Made by a program: the position numbers and the translations under genes. 64,000 bases of DNA from NCBI GenBank assembly GCA_052436255.1, contig JBQVNP010000010.1, positions 1 to 64,000 on the forward strand, in the 5' to 3' direction. The notes under the pieces were generated by a model that did no database searches, was not told where the DNA came from, and was given only the letters and a program-made list of their open reading frames with translations. Source of the stretch: Pelomonas sp052436255 (GTDB lineage: Bacteria; Pseudomonadota; Gammaproteobacteria; Burkholderiales; Burkholderiaceae_C). How positions within the stretch are numbered: position 1 is the first letter of the stretch; every line of letters starts with the position of its first letter. Shown piece after piece: positions 8,531 to 16,539 of the stretch.

Positions 8531-9337
8531 CTAAAAGAACTGCAGGTCCAGATCCCCATGCGCATACAGGATGACGCCGGTGTCGGTCTCGGTGATGCGG
8601 TGGCCCGTGCCGGCCGGGGCCAGCTGGTAGTCGCCTTGCTGCAGCAGCACGTCGTCCAGGAAGAGCTCGCCCTGCACCATCAGGCATTCCTCGTCGTGGC
8701 CGTGGCTGTGGTTGGGCACGCTGGCGCCGGGGTCGGTCTGGTACAGCAGCGCCGCCTGGCCACCGGCCGTCCAAAGCACGCGGCGCCGGATACCCGGGGC
8801 GAACTCGGGCCAGCCGGCCTGCCGATCCCGCACCAGCAGGCGTTCGACGCCTTCGGCCTCGGACTCGCGCACGAAGACATGGGTGCCGTCCACACTGGCC
8901 AGCCGCACCGCGCTGCCTGCGGGCAACAGCAGGAAATCGCGCAAGCCGAGCGACTCGCCGTCGATGGCCGCGTTGCCGCGCAGCACCAGGAACTCGCGCG
9001 GCCCGCCGGCTGGCAGCTCAAGCGTGGCGCCCGCCTGCAGCTCGATGAGGCTGGCCGCGCGCGGCTCACCCCGCCGCAACGCACGTTCGCGTGGCGCGCG
9101 GTAGAGCCAGCGCTGCAGCACACCGTCGGCCAGCGGCTCGGCCTCGGCCTTGCGGCGGCGCACGGTGACCATGCCCTGCTCGGCTTTCAAAGACTGCGCC
9201 AGGCGCGAGCCCAGGCGCTCGCCCAGGCGGCCCGGCAAGCCGGGCGCGGGCGCGGCCCAGGCCTGGGCAAAGGGTTCGCTGAGCAGGGGGCTCAGGTCGT
9301 TGTCGTCGTGTTCGGGATAGTTCGGCATGTTTGTCAT
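8531..9337 (-). CDS. Cupin protein (ChrR-like), likely regulator of the adjacent ECF sigma factor
   Basis: A 268-residue protein with two cupin-like segments. The second (about residues 190-260) carries metal-ligand positions PNHSHGHDEE and a later His in TGH, the arrangement found in the ChrR C-terminal cupin (two His, Glu, His). The first (about 80-160) has the cupin strand pattern but lacks the His/Glu set. The N-terminus lacks the HxxxCxxC zinc motif of classical ZAS anti-sigma factors; instead it has a helical Arg/Leu-rich stretch. It starts 19 bp after the sigma gene with a good AGGAAGG ribosome-binding site, so an anti-sigma or sensor role is inferred from context. Singlet oxygen or organic peroxide is the usual ChrR signal. 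Confidence 0.75.
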   Translation of the reverse strand: MTNMPNYPEHDDNDLSPLLSEPFAQAWAAPAPGLPGRLGERLGSRLAQSLKAEQGMVTVRRRKAEAEPLADGVLQRWLYRAPRERALRRGEPRAASLIELQAGATLELPAGGPREFLVLRGNAAIDGESLGLRDFLLLPAGSAVRLASVDGTHVFVRESEAEGVERLLVRDRQAGWPEFAPGIRRRVLWTAGGQAALLYQTDPGASVPNHSHGHDEECLMVQGELFLDDVLLQQGDYQLAPAGTGHRITETDTGVILYAHGDLDLQFF

Positions 9338-9356
9338 GGCGTCGCCTTCCTCGATC

Positions 9357-10085
9357 TCAGGCAGGCAGCGCGTGAGCGCCGTTGTCGCCCAGCGCCTCAC
9401 GCAGGGTGATCAGCGCGCGGCGGATCTGGGATTTGACCGTGCCGAGCGGCAGGTGCGTCTGGCTGGCGATCTCTTCATGGGACAGGCCGTTGAAGAAGGC
9501 CAGCGCGACGAGTTGGCGAGGTTGCGGTTTAAGCAGCAGCAAGGCACGGTGCAGCTCGGCATGGCCCTGGGCCACGGCCAGCAACTCGTCGCCCGATCCG
9601 GTGGCCGGCCCGGATACCGCGGCGCCCTCCTCGTCCAATTCCTCGTGCTGGAAGCGCGCCTCGCGGCGGATGGCATCGATGGCGCGCGAGCGGGCCATGC
9701 CCAGCAGCCAGGTCAGCGGCCGGCCGCGCTCGGGATCGAACCGCGGCGCCTGGCGCCAGACCTGGAAATAAACATCCTCCGCCACCTCCTCGGCCAGCTG
9801 GCTGCGCCGCACCAGGCGCAGCACCAGGCCGTAGACGCGCGACAGCGTGGCTTCGTAGAGCGCGACCAGGGCGCGCTCGTCGTGGTCGACGATGCCGGCG
9901 ATCCAGGTCTCGAGCAGGGCGTCGTCAAGCGGCGCGCAGCCGGCCTTGGCGGCGAGGGCCACACAGGCCGCCTCGGCCTCGGCCTGCGCTTCGGCTTGCG
10001 CGGCCTGCAGCTCAACGTCGTCGAAAAGCAGCGCGTGCGCGGGCACCTCGTCGTCGCCGGGCTCTTGGGGATGCGGGAGGTTCAT
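9357..10085 (-). CDS. ECF-type RNA polymerase sigma factor
   Basis: A 242-residue extracytoplasmic-function sigma factor. About 60 acidic/Ala-rich residues precede region 2 (LVALYEATLSRVYGLVLRLVRR...AEDVYFQVWRQ..GRPLTWLLGMARSRAIDAIRR, residues 70-145), then a linker and region 4 (LLLLKPQPRQLVALAFFNGLSHEEIASQTHLPLGTVKSQIRRALITLREAL) with its helix-turn-helix. It is the middle gene of a three-gene minus-strand operon: a small cupin gene ends 8 bp upstream and a larger cupin gene starts 19 bp downstream. The composition resembles RpoE-ChrR (ECF11-like) loci, with a duplicated cupin component. The ATG at 10085 is the first one that leaves the upstream gene intact. Confidence 0.88.
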   Translation of the reverse strand: MNLPHPQEPGDDEVPAHALLFDDVELQAAQAEAQAEAEAACVALAAKAGCAPLDDALLETWIAGIVDHDERALVALYEATLSRVYGLVLRLVRRSQLAEEVAEDVYFQVWRQAPRFDPERGRPLTWLLGMARSRAIDAIRREARFQHEELDEEGAAVSGPATGSGDELLAVAQGHAELHRALLLLKPQPRQLVALAFFNGLSHEEIASQTHLPLGTVKSQIRRALITLREALGDNGAHALPA

Positions 10086-10093
10086 CGTGTTCC

Positions 10094-10501
10094 TCAAACC
10101 AGCAGTTGGTCCATGCCCGGCTCGGCGCCGCGCAGGAAGATGGTGGCACCCGTCTCGGTGGCGATGCTGGCGTGCAGGCTGCCGGCCCGCGCCAGGTGAT
10201 AGCCGCCGGGGCCGACCTCGATCTGGCTGCCCACCTTGAGCACGCCTTCCAGCACCACGCATTCCTCGTCCAGCGGGTGGCGGTGGGCGTCGATGCGGGC
10301 GCCGGGTGCAAAACGCAGCAGATAGCTCAGCACGCCGGCGTTCTCGTGCAGCACCTTGATCTGCACGCCGTCGCCGTAGGGCTGCCAGCCGGCGGGGCCG
10401 GCGGGCACGGTCAGGTGGCTGTCATCGGTGTCGGCCACCCGCTCCAGCAGGCGCCGGCGGATGGCGCGGGCCTGGGCTGGGGTGGTAAGGGGCGAGGTCA
10501 T
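10094..10501 (-). CDS. Single-domain cupin protein (ChrR C-terminal-like)
   Basis: A 135-residue cupin. The metal-site motif is AHRHPLDEE (two His and Glu) followed by a Gly-rich turn and YHLARAGSLH, the second His. The DEEC tetrad after the His pair is shared with the larger cupin of the same operon, which suggests common ancestry. It is the first gene of the operon, ending 8 bp before the ECF sigma gene. Possible roles are a sensor that modulates the sigma factor or a small-molecule-handling enzyme; the sequence does not decide. It begins at the ATG at 10501, with a poor upstream ribosome-binding site. Confidence 0.75.
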   Translation of the reverse strand: MTSPLTTPAQARAIRRRLLERVADTDDSHLTVPAGPAGWQPYGDGVQIKVLHENAGVLSYLLRFAPGARIDAHRHPLDEECVVLEGVLKVGSQIEVGPGGYHLARAGSLHASIATETGATIFLRGAEPGMDQLLV

Positions 10502-10562
10502 GTGAGGGCTGTACGCAGCGACATTGTTTCTGGATGCAGGTTACTCCCTGGCGCTGGCTAGC

Positions 10563-10590
10563 ATCTACCCTGCGCGGTCGGTCGTATTCC
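10563..10590 (-). promoter_or_regulatory. Candidate ECF-type promoter for the cupin-sigma-cupin operon
   Basis: On the minus strand GGAATA (10585-10590) and GTAGAT (10563-10568) are separated by 16 bp, about 60 bp upstream of the first cupin gene. This resembles the GGAAT.../GTA layout of many ECF promoters and would make the operon autoregulated. The match is by eye only. Confidence 0.3.
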
Positions 10591-10597
10591 TTTTCAC

Positions 10598-11083
10598 ATG
10601 TCCCGAATCGCTTATTTCGACCTTGTCAGCCATTGGCGCCTGGATGCCCCGGTGACGCATGTCTGGCGCGCCATTACAGAAACCGAACACTGGCCGCGCT
10701 GGTGGCCCGGCGTGGTGGGCGTGAGGAAGCTGCGCAGCGGCGACGGCACGGGCGTGGGCCTGCTGCAGGAGATCAGCTTCCGCACCGGCCTGGGCTACCG
10801 GCTGCACCTGCAGCTGGAAGTGACCGAGGTGCTGAAGGAAGAACGCCTGCGCGCCAAGGCTGCCGGCACACTGGCGGGCGAAGGCATCTGGCTGATGAAG
10901 CAGGCCGCACCCGAGGTCGGTGCGCATACCGACGTGACCTTCGTGTGGCGCGTTACGCTGCCGCCGGGCATGCTGCGCTGGACGGCGCCGCTGCTGGGGC
11001 CGCTGTTCCGGTGGAACCACAAGCGGGTGATGCGGGCGGGCCGGATCGGGCTGATGCAGTACCTGGCGCTGATGGGGGGCTGA
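10598..11083 (+). CDS. SRPBCC family protein (polyketide cyclase/dehydrase-like)
   Basis: A 161-residue protein with the START-like SRPBCC fold: an initial strand (FDLVSHWRLDAPVTHVWRAITETEHWPRWWPGV) in which the Trp-rich WPRWWPG turn is typical, then alternating strands and a long C-terminal helix (RWNHKRVMRAGRIGLMQYLALM). This fold binds hydrophobic ligands; no enzyme activity can be assigned. It is divergent from the cupin/ECF operon and could share its control region, which would fit a stress-responsive member, but that is inference. No clear ribosome-binding site precedes its ATG. Confidence 0.75.
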   Translation: MSRIAYFDLVSHWRLDAPVTHVWRAITETEHWPRWWPGVVGVRKLRSGDGTGVGLLQEISFRTGLGYRLHLQLEVTEVLKEERLRAKAAGTLAGEGIWLMKQAAPEVGAHTDVTFVWRVTLPPGMLRWTAPLLGPLFRWNHKRVMRAGRIGLMQYLALMGG

Positions 11084-11123
11084 GCCGCGCGGGCGTTCCT
11101 GGGCTGACGCCGGGGGCTTCAGC

Positions 11124-11690
11124 TCAAGCCTTCGGCAACGTCACCCCCACCTGCCCCTGGTACTTGCCGCCGCGGTCCTTGTAGCTGACCTCGCAGACCT
11201 CGTCGCTCTCGAAGAACAGCACCTGCGCGCAGCCCTCGCCCGCATAGATCTTGGCCGGCAGCGGCGTGGTGTTGCTGAACTCCAGCGTCACATAGCCTTC
11301 CCACTCGGGTTCGAAGGGCGTGACGTTGACGATGATGCCGCAGCGGGCGTAGGTGCTCTTGCCCAGGCAGATGGTCAGCACATTGCGCGGGATGCGGAAG
11401 TACTCCACGGTCCGCGCCAGGGCGAAGCTGTTGGGCGGGATGATGCAGACGTCCTTGTTGATGTCGACGAAGCTGTTCTCGTCGAAGTTCTTCGGGTCCA
11501 CCACCGTGGAGTGGATGTTGGTGAAGACCTTGAACTCGGGCGCGCAGCGGATGTCGTAGCCGTAGCTGCTGGTGCCGTAGCTGACGATCTTGTGGCCGTC
11601 GCGCTCGCGCACCTGGCCGGGCTCGAAGGGCTCGATCATGCCGTGCTGCTCGCACATGCGGCGGATCCATTTGTCGCTCTTGATGCTCAT
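11124..11690 (-). CDS. dcd: dCTP deaminase
   Basis: A 188-residue homotrimeric enzyme that deaminates dCTP to dUTP, feeding dTMP synthesis. The match to proteobacterial Dcd is strong along the full length: MSIKSDKWIRRM start, YGTSSYGYDIR, the nucleotide-binding GKSTYARCGI, TPFEPEWEGYVTLE with the catalytic Glu, and the C-terminal GGKYQGQ. It starts 12 bp after the stop of the ABC binding-protein gene, so it is probably the last gene of a minus-strand transcript. Confidence 0.97.
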   Translation of the reverse strand: MSIKSDKWIRRMCEQHGMIEPFEPGQVRERDGHKIVSYGTSSYGYDIRCAPEFKVFTNIHSTVVDPKNFDENSFVDINKDVCIIPPNSFALARTVEYFRIPRNVLTICLGKSTYARCGIIVNVTPFEPEWEGYVTLEFSNTTPLPAKIYAGEGCAQVLFFESDEVCEVSYKDRGGKYQGQVGVTLPKA

Positions 11691-11702
11691 CTCTTTTCCC
11701 TT

Positions 11703-13274
11703 TTATCGGGGCAGGACCCCGTCGAAATACATGCTGCCGTCCAGGTCGAGCACAAAGCCCTTGACCGCCGCACGCTCGGGCACGGCCAGGCGACCGTAGG
11801 CTATTGGGCTCCAGGGCAGCTGCTCCATGGCGAGGCGCTGAGCTTTGACGTAGTAGGCCTTGCGGTCCTCCTGCCTGAGCGCCTGGCGCGCCTGCGTGAG
11901 CAGCTTGTCATAAGCGGCGTTGCACCAGAAGCTGCCGCTGGCCGCGCCGCAGCCCAGCTGGGCTGCCGTGCTGGCGGGTTCGGGCTCGCCCATCCAGCCA
12001 CTCAGCGCCGCGTCGTGCTCGCCAGCGTCGATGCGGCGCAGGTACTCGCCCCATTCATAGGTGACGATGCGCGCCGCGACGCCGACTTTGGCCCAGTCCG
12101 ACTGGATCATCTGCGCCATGCGCTGCCCGTTGGGGTTGTAGGCGCGCACGACCGGCATGGCCCAGAGCGTGATGTTCAGCGGCAGCAGGCCAGCCTTTTG
12201 CAGCAGCGTTTTGGCCTTGTCCGGGTCGTACGGCGCGGGCCTGAGCGTGCCGTCATGTGCCCAGTTGGCGGCCGGTATGACGCTGTTGGCCAGCGTACCG
12301 GCATCGCCATACACGGTGCGGATGATGGCGGCCTTGTCGATGGCCATATCCAGCGCCTGGCGCACTTCGAGCCTGGCCGTCGCCGGGCGCCGGGTGTTGT
12401 AGGCCAGGATGCCCACGTTCATGCCTGGCGCGGTGGCGAGCCTGATGGCGGGGTCGCGCTGCAACGCCGCCAGTTCGGCAGGGCCGACCGGGGCGGCGAT
12501 GTCGCATTCGTTGCGCTTCAGGCGCATGGCGCGCACGCTGCCATCGGGCGTGATGGCGAAGACAAGCTGGTCGGCGCGCGGACGTTCATCCTTGCGCCAC
12601 CAGGTGGGGTGCTTCACGTAGCGGATGACGCTGTCGGCGCGGAAGCTCTTGAACTGGAACGGGCCGGTGCCGACCGGCACCTGCGTGATGCGCTGAGGCG
12701 TGCCGGCCTTGAGCAGCTGTGCGCCCCACTCGGCCGACTGGATCATCGTGAAGTTGTGGGTCAGCGCTGACAGGAAAGCCGCATCGCGTTCGGCCAGCGT
12801 GATGCGCAAACGATGGTCGTCCAGCTTCTCGACCTTGTGGATCAGCTTCTCCCAACCTAACGAGACGACATAGGGCGAGACGCTGGGAAGGGCCTTGGCG
12901 AAGGCGCCACCCAGACCACCCGGGCGGCTGAGCAGGCGGCCGAAGGTGAAGAGCACGTCGTCGGCATTGAACTCGCGCGTCGGCCTGAAACCTTCGGCGC
13001 TGTGCCAGGTCACGCCGCGGCGCAGCTCGAAGGTGTAGGCCAGGCCATCGGGGCTGACGCTCCAGCTGGTGGCCAGTCCGGGGATCAACTGGTCGGCGCC
13101 GCGCTTGACCTCGACGAGCGTGCTGAACACCGGTTGATTCGCGACATGGTCGATGCCGCTGTCCGTCATCGCCGGGTCGAAGGTCTTGGGGCTGCCGGCG
13201 GCGCAAAAGCGCAGCGTCGTGTCCGCCTGGGCGAGCAGCGGCAGGACCAGCAGCAGGGCGGCGAGGCGCTTCAT
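11703..13274 (-). CDS. ABC transporter substrate-binding protein, family 5 (peptide/opine type)
   Basis: A 523-residue periplasmic binding protein of the DppA/OppA group. Signal peptide in residues 1-17 (LAALLLVLPLLAQA). The mature part starts TTLRFCAAGSPKTFDPAMTDSG and contains PGLATSWSVSPDGLAYTFELRRGVTWH, the SBP_bac_5 signature region, followed by FNADDVLFTF. It probably binds di- or oligopeptides, but no permease or ATPase genes are adjacent, so it must work with components encoded elsewhere. Its start overlaps the stop of the upstream amidohydrolase gene by 4 bp (ATGA). Confidence 0.9.
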   Translation of the reverse strand: MKRLAALLLVLPLLAQADTTLRFCAAGSPKTFDPAMTDSGIDHVANQPVFSTLVEVKRGADQLIPGLATSWSVSPDGLAYTFELRRGVTWHSAEGFRPTREFNADDVLFTFGRLLSRPGGLGGAFAKALPSVSPYVVSLGWEKLIHKVEKLDDHRLRITLAERDAAFLSALTHNFTMIQSAEWGAQLLKAGTPQRITQVPVGTGPFQFKSFRADSVIRYVKHPTWWRKDERPRADQLVFAITPDGSVRAMRLKRNECDIAAPVGPAELAALQRDPAIRLATAPGMNVGILAYNTRRPATARLEVRQALDMAIDKAAIIRTVYGDAGTLANSVIPAANWAHDGTLRPAPYDPDKAKTLLQKAGLLPLNITLWAMPVVRAYNPNGQRMAQMIQSDWAKVGVAARIVTYEWGEYLRRIDAGEHDAALSGWMGEPEPASTAAQLGCGAASGSFWCNAAYDKLLTQARQALRQEDRKAYYVKAQRLAMEQLPWSPIAYGRLAVPERAAVKGFVLDLDGSMYFDGVLPR

Positions 13275-15277
13275 CTCGTGATCTCCGCCGAACGCACGAA
13301 GGGCTGGATGCCCATCGATTGATACAGGGCCGAGGGCGACAGCGCCCTGCCACCCTGCACGACCAGCGCAATGCGGCGGATGGCGCGGATATCGGCCACT
13401 GGGTCGCCGTCCACCAGTACCAGGTCGGCACGTTTGCCGCGCTCGATGCTGCCGATCTCGGCGAGCCGGTCGCTGTACTTCGCGCCGTTCCAGGTGGCGA
13501 TCTTCAGCGCCTGCGCCGCCGGAATGCCGGCTTGTACGTACAACTCCAGCTCGCGTTGAAAGGCAAAGCCCGGCAGCGCGTCGGTGCCGGCCACCAGCGG
13601 GATGCCGGCGGCATGCATGCGGCGCAGCAGGTCCATCATGACCCGCCAGCTCGCGCCCCAGCGCGCAGCCTTGGCGTCGTCCATGTCGACCTCGGCCGAC
13701 AGGTAGCTGCGCTGCACGACGGCCGGCAGGTTGGCGGCCACCATCGCGTAGCTGGGGCTGGGCTGGCCCTGGCGCTGGGTGTAGGTGCCCTCGAAGGCCG
13801 TCATCGTCGCGTCGACCACCGTGCCGCGCTTCTTCAGCAGCGCGATGAAGTCCTGGGTACGGCGGTCATTGAGCTGGATGTCGGCCGCCTTGTCGCCGGG
13901 CAGGTTGAAGCGCAGCAGCGTGCGCGTGTCGTCGCCCTTGCCGACCAGGAAGTTGAGCGTGAGCTGGTTGATGTGGTGCAGCTCGTCATAGCCCGCCTCC
14001 ACGGCCTGGCGCGCCGTCATGAAGGCGGGCACATGGCCGCCGGTGCGCAAGCCCAGGCTGCGGGCATGCGCCACCATCGGCTTGACCCATTCCGGCCGAA
14101 TGGAGTTGTAGAGCTTGAGCTGGCGGTAGCCATGGGCGGCATACCAGTCGATGGCGGCCAGCGCATCGGGCAACGTGTCGGGCACGAAGTCGGCCTGCGA
14201 CGAGAACGGGCTCTTGCCCTCGATGAAGCCGTTGGCAGCGATGCGCGGGCCCAGCACCTCACCGCGCTCGATGCGGCCCTTGAGCTCGGCCAGGTCGGCA
14301 TTGCTGTTGCCCACGTCGCGCACGGCCGTCACGCCCGAGGCCAGGTTGAGCAGCAGCGCGCCGGCATCCAGGTGGGCATGCATGTCGACCAAGCCGGGCA
14401 GCAGGGTGCGGCCCTTGCCGCTGATGCGCTGGGCCGGCGCGGCGCCATTGAGGCCGCCCGGCTTGGCGATCGCCGCGATGCGGCCCTCAAACAAGTAGAC
14501 GTCGGACGGCCCGCGCAGCACAGCGGCCTGCGAGTCGAACCAGCGCACGCCTTCGATCACTGTCAGCCCGGGCAACGGCATGGGCAGGGTATTGGCCAGG
14601 CGCTCCAGCCGTGCCAGCTGGGCGGCCTTCTGCGCGTCGGACAGGCGGTCCAGCTCGGCCTCGAAGCCCTGCAGCAGCGTGCCGCCCCAGCCCGGCGAGA
14701 CCTGTGCGAAGAGGGCGTGGCTGTCCTCGCGCAGCCACAGGTAGCTGGGATCCAGGTCCAGGCCCTCGATGGCGTACAGGCCCACCTCGTAGCCGGCGCC
14801 GGCGGGCTTGAGCGTCTGCAGACGCTCGATGCTGACCTGCCCCACCGGCAGGGCCGTGGCGCGCTGGCCGGGGCGCCTGAGCAGCGTCTGCGCCAGTCGC
14901 CCCGCCCAGGCCGGGCTGGCCTGCACGGGCAGGTAGACCAGCTCGCGCCCCGCGCCCGGCCTGTCGCCACGGTCCACCGGCGAGCGCCAGCTGGCACGGC
15001 CGTCGTTCAGCGTGAAGCTTTCGTCGATGCGCGCGCCATAGGTGGCCACGCCCTCGGTGCGGTAGCCGAGCCAGGCGCCGTCGGGCGCCAGCTCGATGAC
15101 CTCCTTCTGGTCGGGGCCGCGGCCGTTGTTGCGGTAGCTGTAATCCACGTCGAGCCGGCCGGCCGACTCGGTCAGCTTGAGATGGCCGCAGGCGGCCTTG
15201 GCGCAGACGACGGTGTAGGTCTGGGCGTGGGCCACGCTGGCCAGCAGCAGCACGATCAGCGGGGGCAGGAACTTCAT
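13271..15277 (-). CDS. Secreted amidohydrolase (prolidase/imidazolonepropionase-like, M38 group)
   Basis: A 668-residue protein with a signal peptide (LIVLLLASVAHA). Residues to about 300 form a region without a family I recognise; the rest is an amidohydrolase with the metal motif HAH in LVDMHAHLDAG, a Lys in QLKLYN (possible carbamylated bridge), His in GGHVP, His in ELHHIN and the catalytic Asp in AGTDALPG, then the closing beta-sandwich (GKRADLVLVDGDPVADI). Related enzymes cleave Xaa-Pro dipeptides or other amides. It overlaps the start of the peptide-type binding protein by 4 bp. The pair suggests periplasmic processing and uptake of peptides, an inference. Confidence 0.85.
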   Translation of the reverse strand: MKFLPPLIVLLLASVAHAQTYTVVCAKAACGHLKLTESAGRLDVDYSYRNNGRGPDQKEVIELAPDGAWLGYRTEGVATYGARIDESFTLNDGRASWRSPVDRGDRPGAGRELVYLPVQASPAWAGRLAQTLLRRPGQRATALPVGQVSIERLQTLKPAGAGYEVGLYAIEGLDLDPSYLWLREDSHALFAQVSPGWGGTLLQGFEAELDRLSDAQKAAQLARLERLANTLPMPLPGLTVIEGVRWFDSQAAVLRGPSDVYLFEGRIAAIAKPGGLNGAAPAQRISGKGRTLLPGLVDMHAHLDAGALLLNLASGVTAVRDVGNSNADLAELKGRIERGEVLGPRIAANGFIEGKSPFSSQADFVPDTLPDALAAIDWYAAHGYRQLKLYNSIRPEWVKPMVAHARSLGLRTGGHVPAFMTARQAVEAGYDELHHINQLTLNFLVGKGDDTRTLLRFNLPGDKAADIQLNDRRTQDFIALLKKRGTVVDATMTAFEGTYTQRQGQPSPSYAMVAANLPAVVQRSYLSAEVDMDDAKAARWGASWRVMMDLLRRMHAAGIPLVAGTDALPGFAFQRELELYVQAGIPAAQALKIATWNGAKYSDRLAEIGSIERGKRADLVLVDGDPVADIRAIRRIALVVQGGRALSPSALYQSMGIQPFVRSAEITR

Positions 15278-15315
15278 GCAGGGACGGGTGCTGAGATCTC
15301 TAGATGGCGCGCACT

Positions 15316-15798
15316 TTACTGACGCGCCTTGGCCAGCGAGGCCACGCCCTTGTTGGCCAGCATGTCGGCGCGCTCGTTGCCGGGATCGCCGGCATGGCCC
15401 TTGACCCAGCGCCAGTCCACCGTGTGCAGCTTGCGCAGCGCGTCCAGGCGCTGCCAGAGGTCGGCGTTCTTGACCGGCTTGCCATCGGCCGTCTTCCAGC
15501 CACGGCGCTGCCAGTTGACGATCCATTCGGTGATGCCCTTGCGCACGTATTCGCTGTCCAGGTAGACGACGACATCGCAGCTGCGCTTGAGCGAGGCCAG
15601 CGCCTCGATGGGCGCCGTCAGCTCCATGCGGTTGTTGGTCGTTTCAAGCTCGCCGCCGAAGAGTTCCTTGTCGTGGCCGCCGCTGGAAAGCCAGGCGCCC
15701 CAGCCACCGGGGCCGGGGTTGCCCTTGCAGGCGCCATCGGTGTAGATGGTGACCTGGGGGCGCTTGATCAGGACGGCCGGCTTGGGTGCTTCAGTCAT
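15316..15798 (-). CDS. rnhA: Ribonuclease HI
   Basis: A 160-residue RNase HI, which cuts the RNA strand of RNA-DNA hybrids. The four catalytic acids are visible: Asp in IYTDGACKGNPGPGGWG, Glu in TTNNRMELTAPIEAL, Asp in VVVYLDSEYV and Asp in NERADMLANKG, with WVKGHAGDPGNERAD carrying the conserved His. The length fits E. coli RnhA (155). The start overlaps the methyltransferase gene by 8 bp; this methyltransferase-rnhA order is common in betaproteobacteria. Confidence 0.97.
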   Translation of the reverse strand: MTEAPKPAVLIKRPQVTIYTDGACKGNPGPGGWGAWLSSGGHDKELFGGELETTNNRMELTAPIEALASLKRSCDVVVYLDSEYVRKGITEWIVNWQRRGWKTADGKPVKNADLWQRLDALRKLHTVDWRWVKGHAGDPGNERADMLANKGVASLAKARQ

Positions 15799-16525
15799 TC
15801 TTGTTGTGATGGTTGTTCAGTGCCACGGCGGGCGCCTTTTTGGCGACCGCACGCGAGTTTTTGGCCAGGCCGATCAGGCGCATGCCATGCACGCGCTTGA
15901 CTGCCTGGATGAAATAGACGGCGCCCAGCACCGGCCACCAGCGCGAGCCGACGCCGTCCACCCAGCGCCAGCGCTGCAGCCAGGCCTCCGAGCGCAGCGG
16001 CGGCCGGTAGATGCCGAAGCGCGCCGCCTCGACATCGAAGCTCAGCAACTTGAGCCAGTCGCGCAGCCGCCAGTAGCCAATGAAATCGCCATCGCGCGGC
16101 AGGTAGGGTTCGCCGCGGCGCCTGAGCCGGCCCAGGTTCTGGCGCAGGCCCCAGAGGCTGGCCGGGTTGAGGCCGAAGACGATGAGCCGCCCCTCCGGCC
16201 GCAGCACGCGCTCCACCTCGCGCAGCAGCGCATGGGCGTCGGGTGCCAGCTCCAGCGCATGCGGCAGCAGCACGAGGTCGAGGCTGGCGGTGTCGAACGG
16301 CAGGGCGTCGAAGTCGCAATGCAGGTCGCGCCCGACCAGCCAGCGGTGGGGCATGCGGTTGCTCTGCAGGCCGTCGAGTTCCGGCAGGCCGAGCTGCAAG
16401 GCATGAAAGCCGAACAGATCGATGACGGCCGCGTCCACCTGCGCCTGTTCCCAGGCCAGCAAGTGGCGGCCAGGCGGCGTTTGCAGCCAGGCTGCCAAAT
16501 CTATACTCGGCGCTTTATCTGTCAT
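15791..16525 (-). CDS. Class I SAM-dependent methyltransferase
   Basis: A 244-residue methyltransferase of the UbiE/Methyltransf_11 kind. The usual first glycine motif is weak, but the later motifs are clear: FDALPFDTASLDLVLLPHALELAPDAHALLREVERVLRPEGRLIVFGLNP. The substrate is unknown. I place the start at the ATG at 16525 (MTDKAPS); a start at 16546 would run into the divergent gloB. It precedes rnhA with an 8-bp overlap. Confidence 0.85.
   Translation of the reverse strand: MTDKAPSIDLAAWLQTPPGRHLLAWEQAQVDAAVIDLFGFHALQLGLPELDGLQSNRMPHRWLVGRDLHCDFDALPFDTASLDLVLLPHALELAPDAHALLREVERVLRPEGRLIVFGLNPASLWGLRQNLGRLRRRGEPYLPRDGDFIGYWRLRDWLKLLSFDVEAARFGIYRPPLRSEAWLQRWRWVDGVGSRWWPVLGAVYFIQAVKRVHGMRLIGLAKNSRAVAKKAPAVALNNHHNKND
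16481..16507 (+). promoter_or_regulatory. Candidate promoter for gloB inside the methyltransferase 5' coding region
   Basis: TTGCAG (16481-16486) and TATACT (16502-16507) are separated by 15 bp. The starts of gloB and the divergent methyltransferase are only 14 bp apart, so each promoter has to lie inside the other gene; this is the best -10 in the right place. The spacing is shorter than ideal. Confidence 0.35.
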
Positions 16526-16539
16526 GGGTTGGCGCCACA

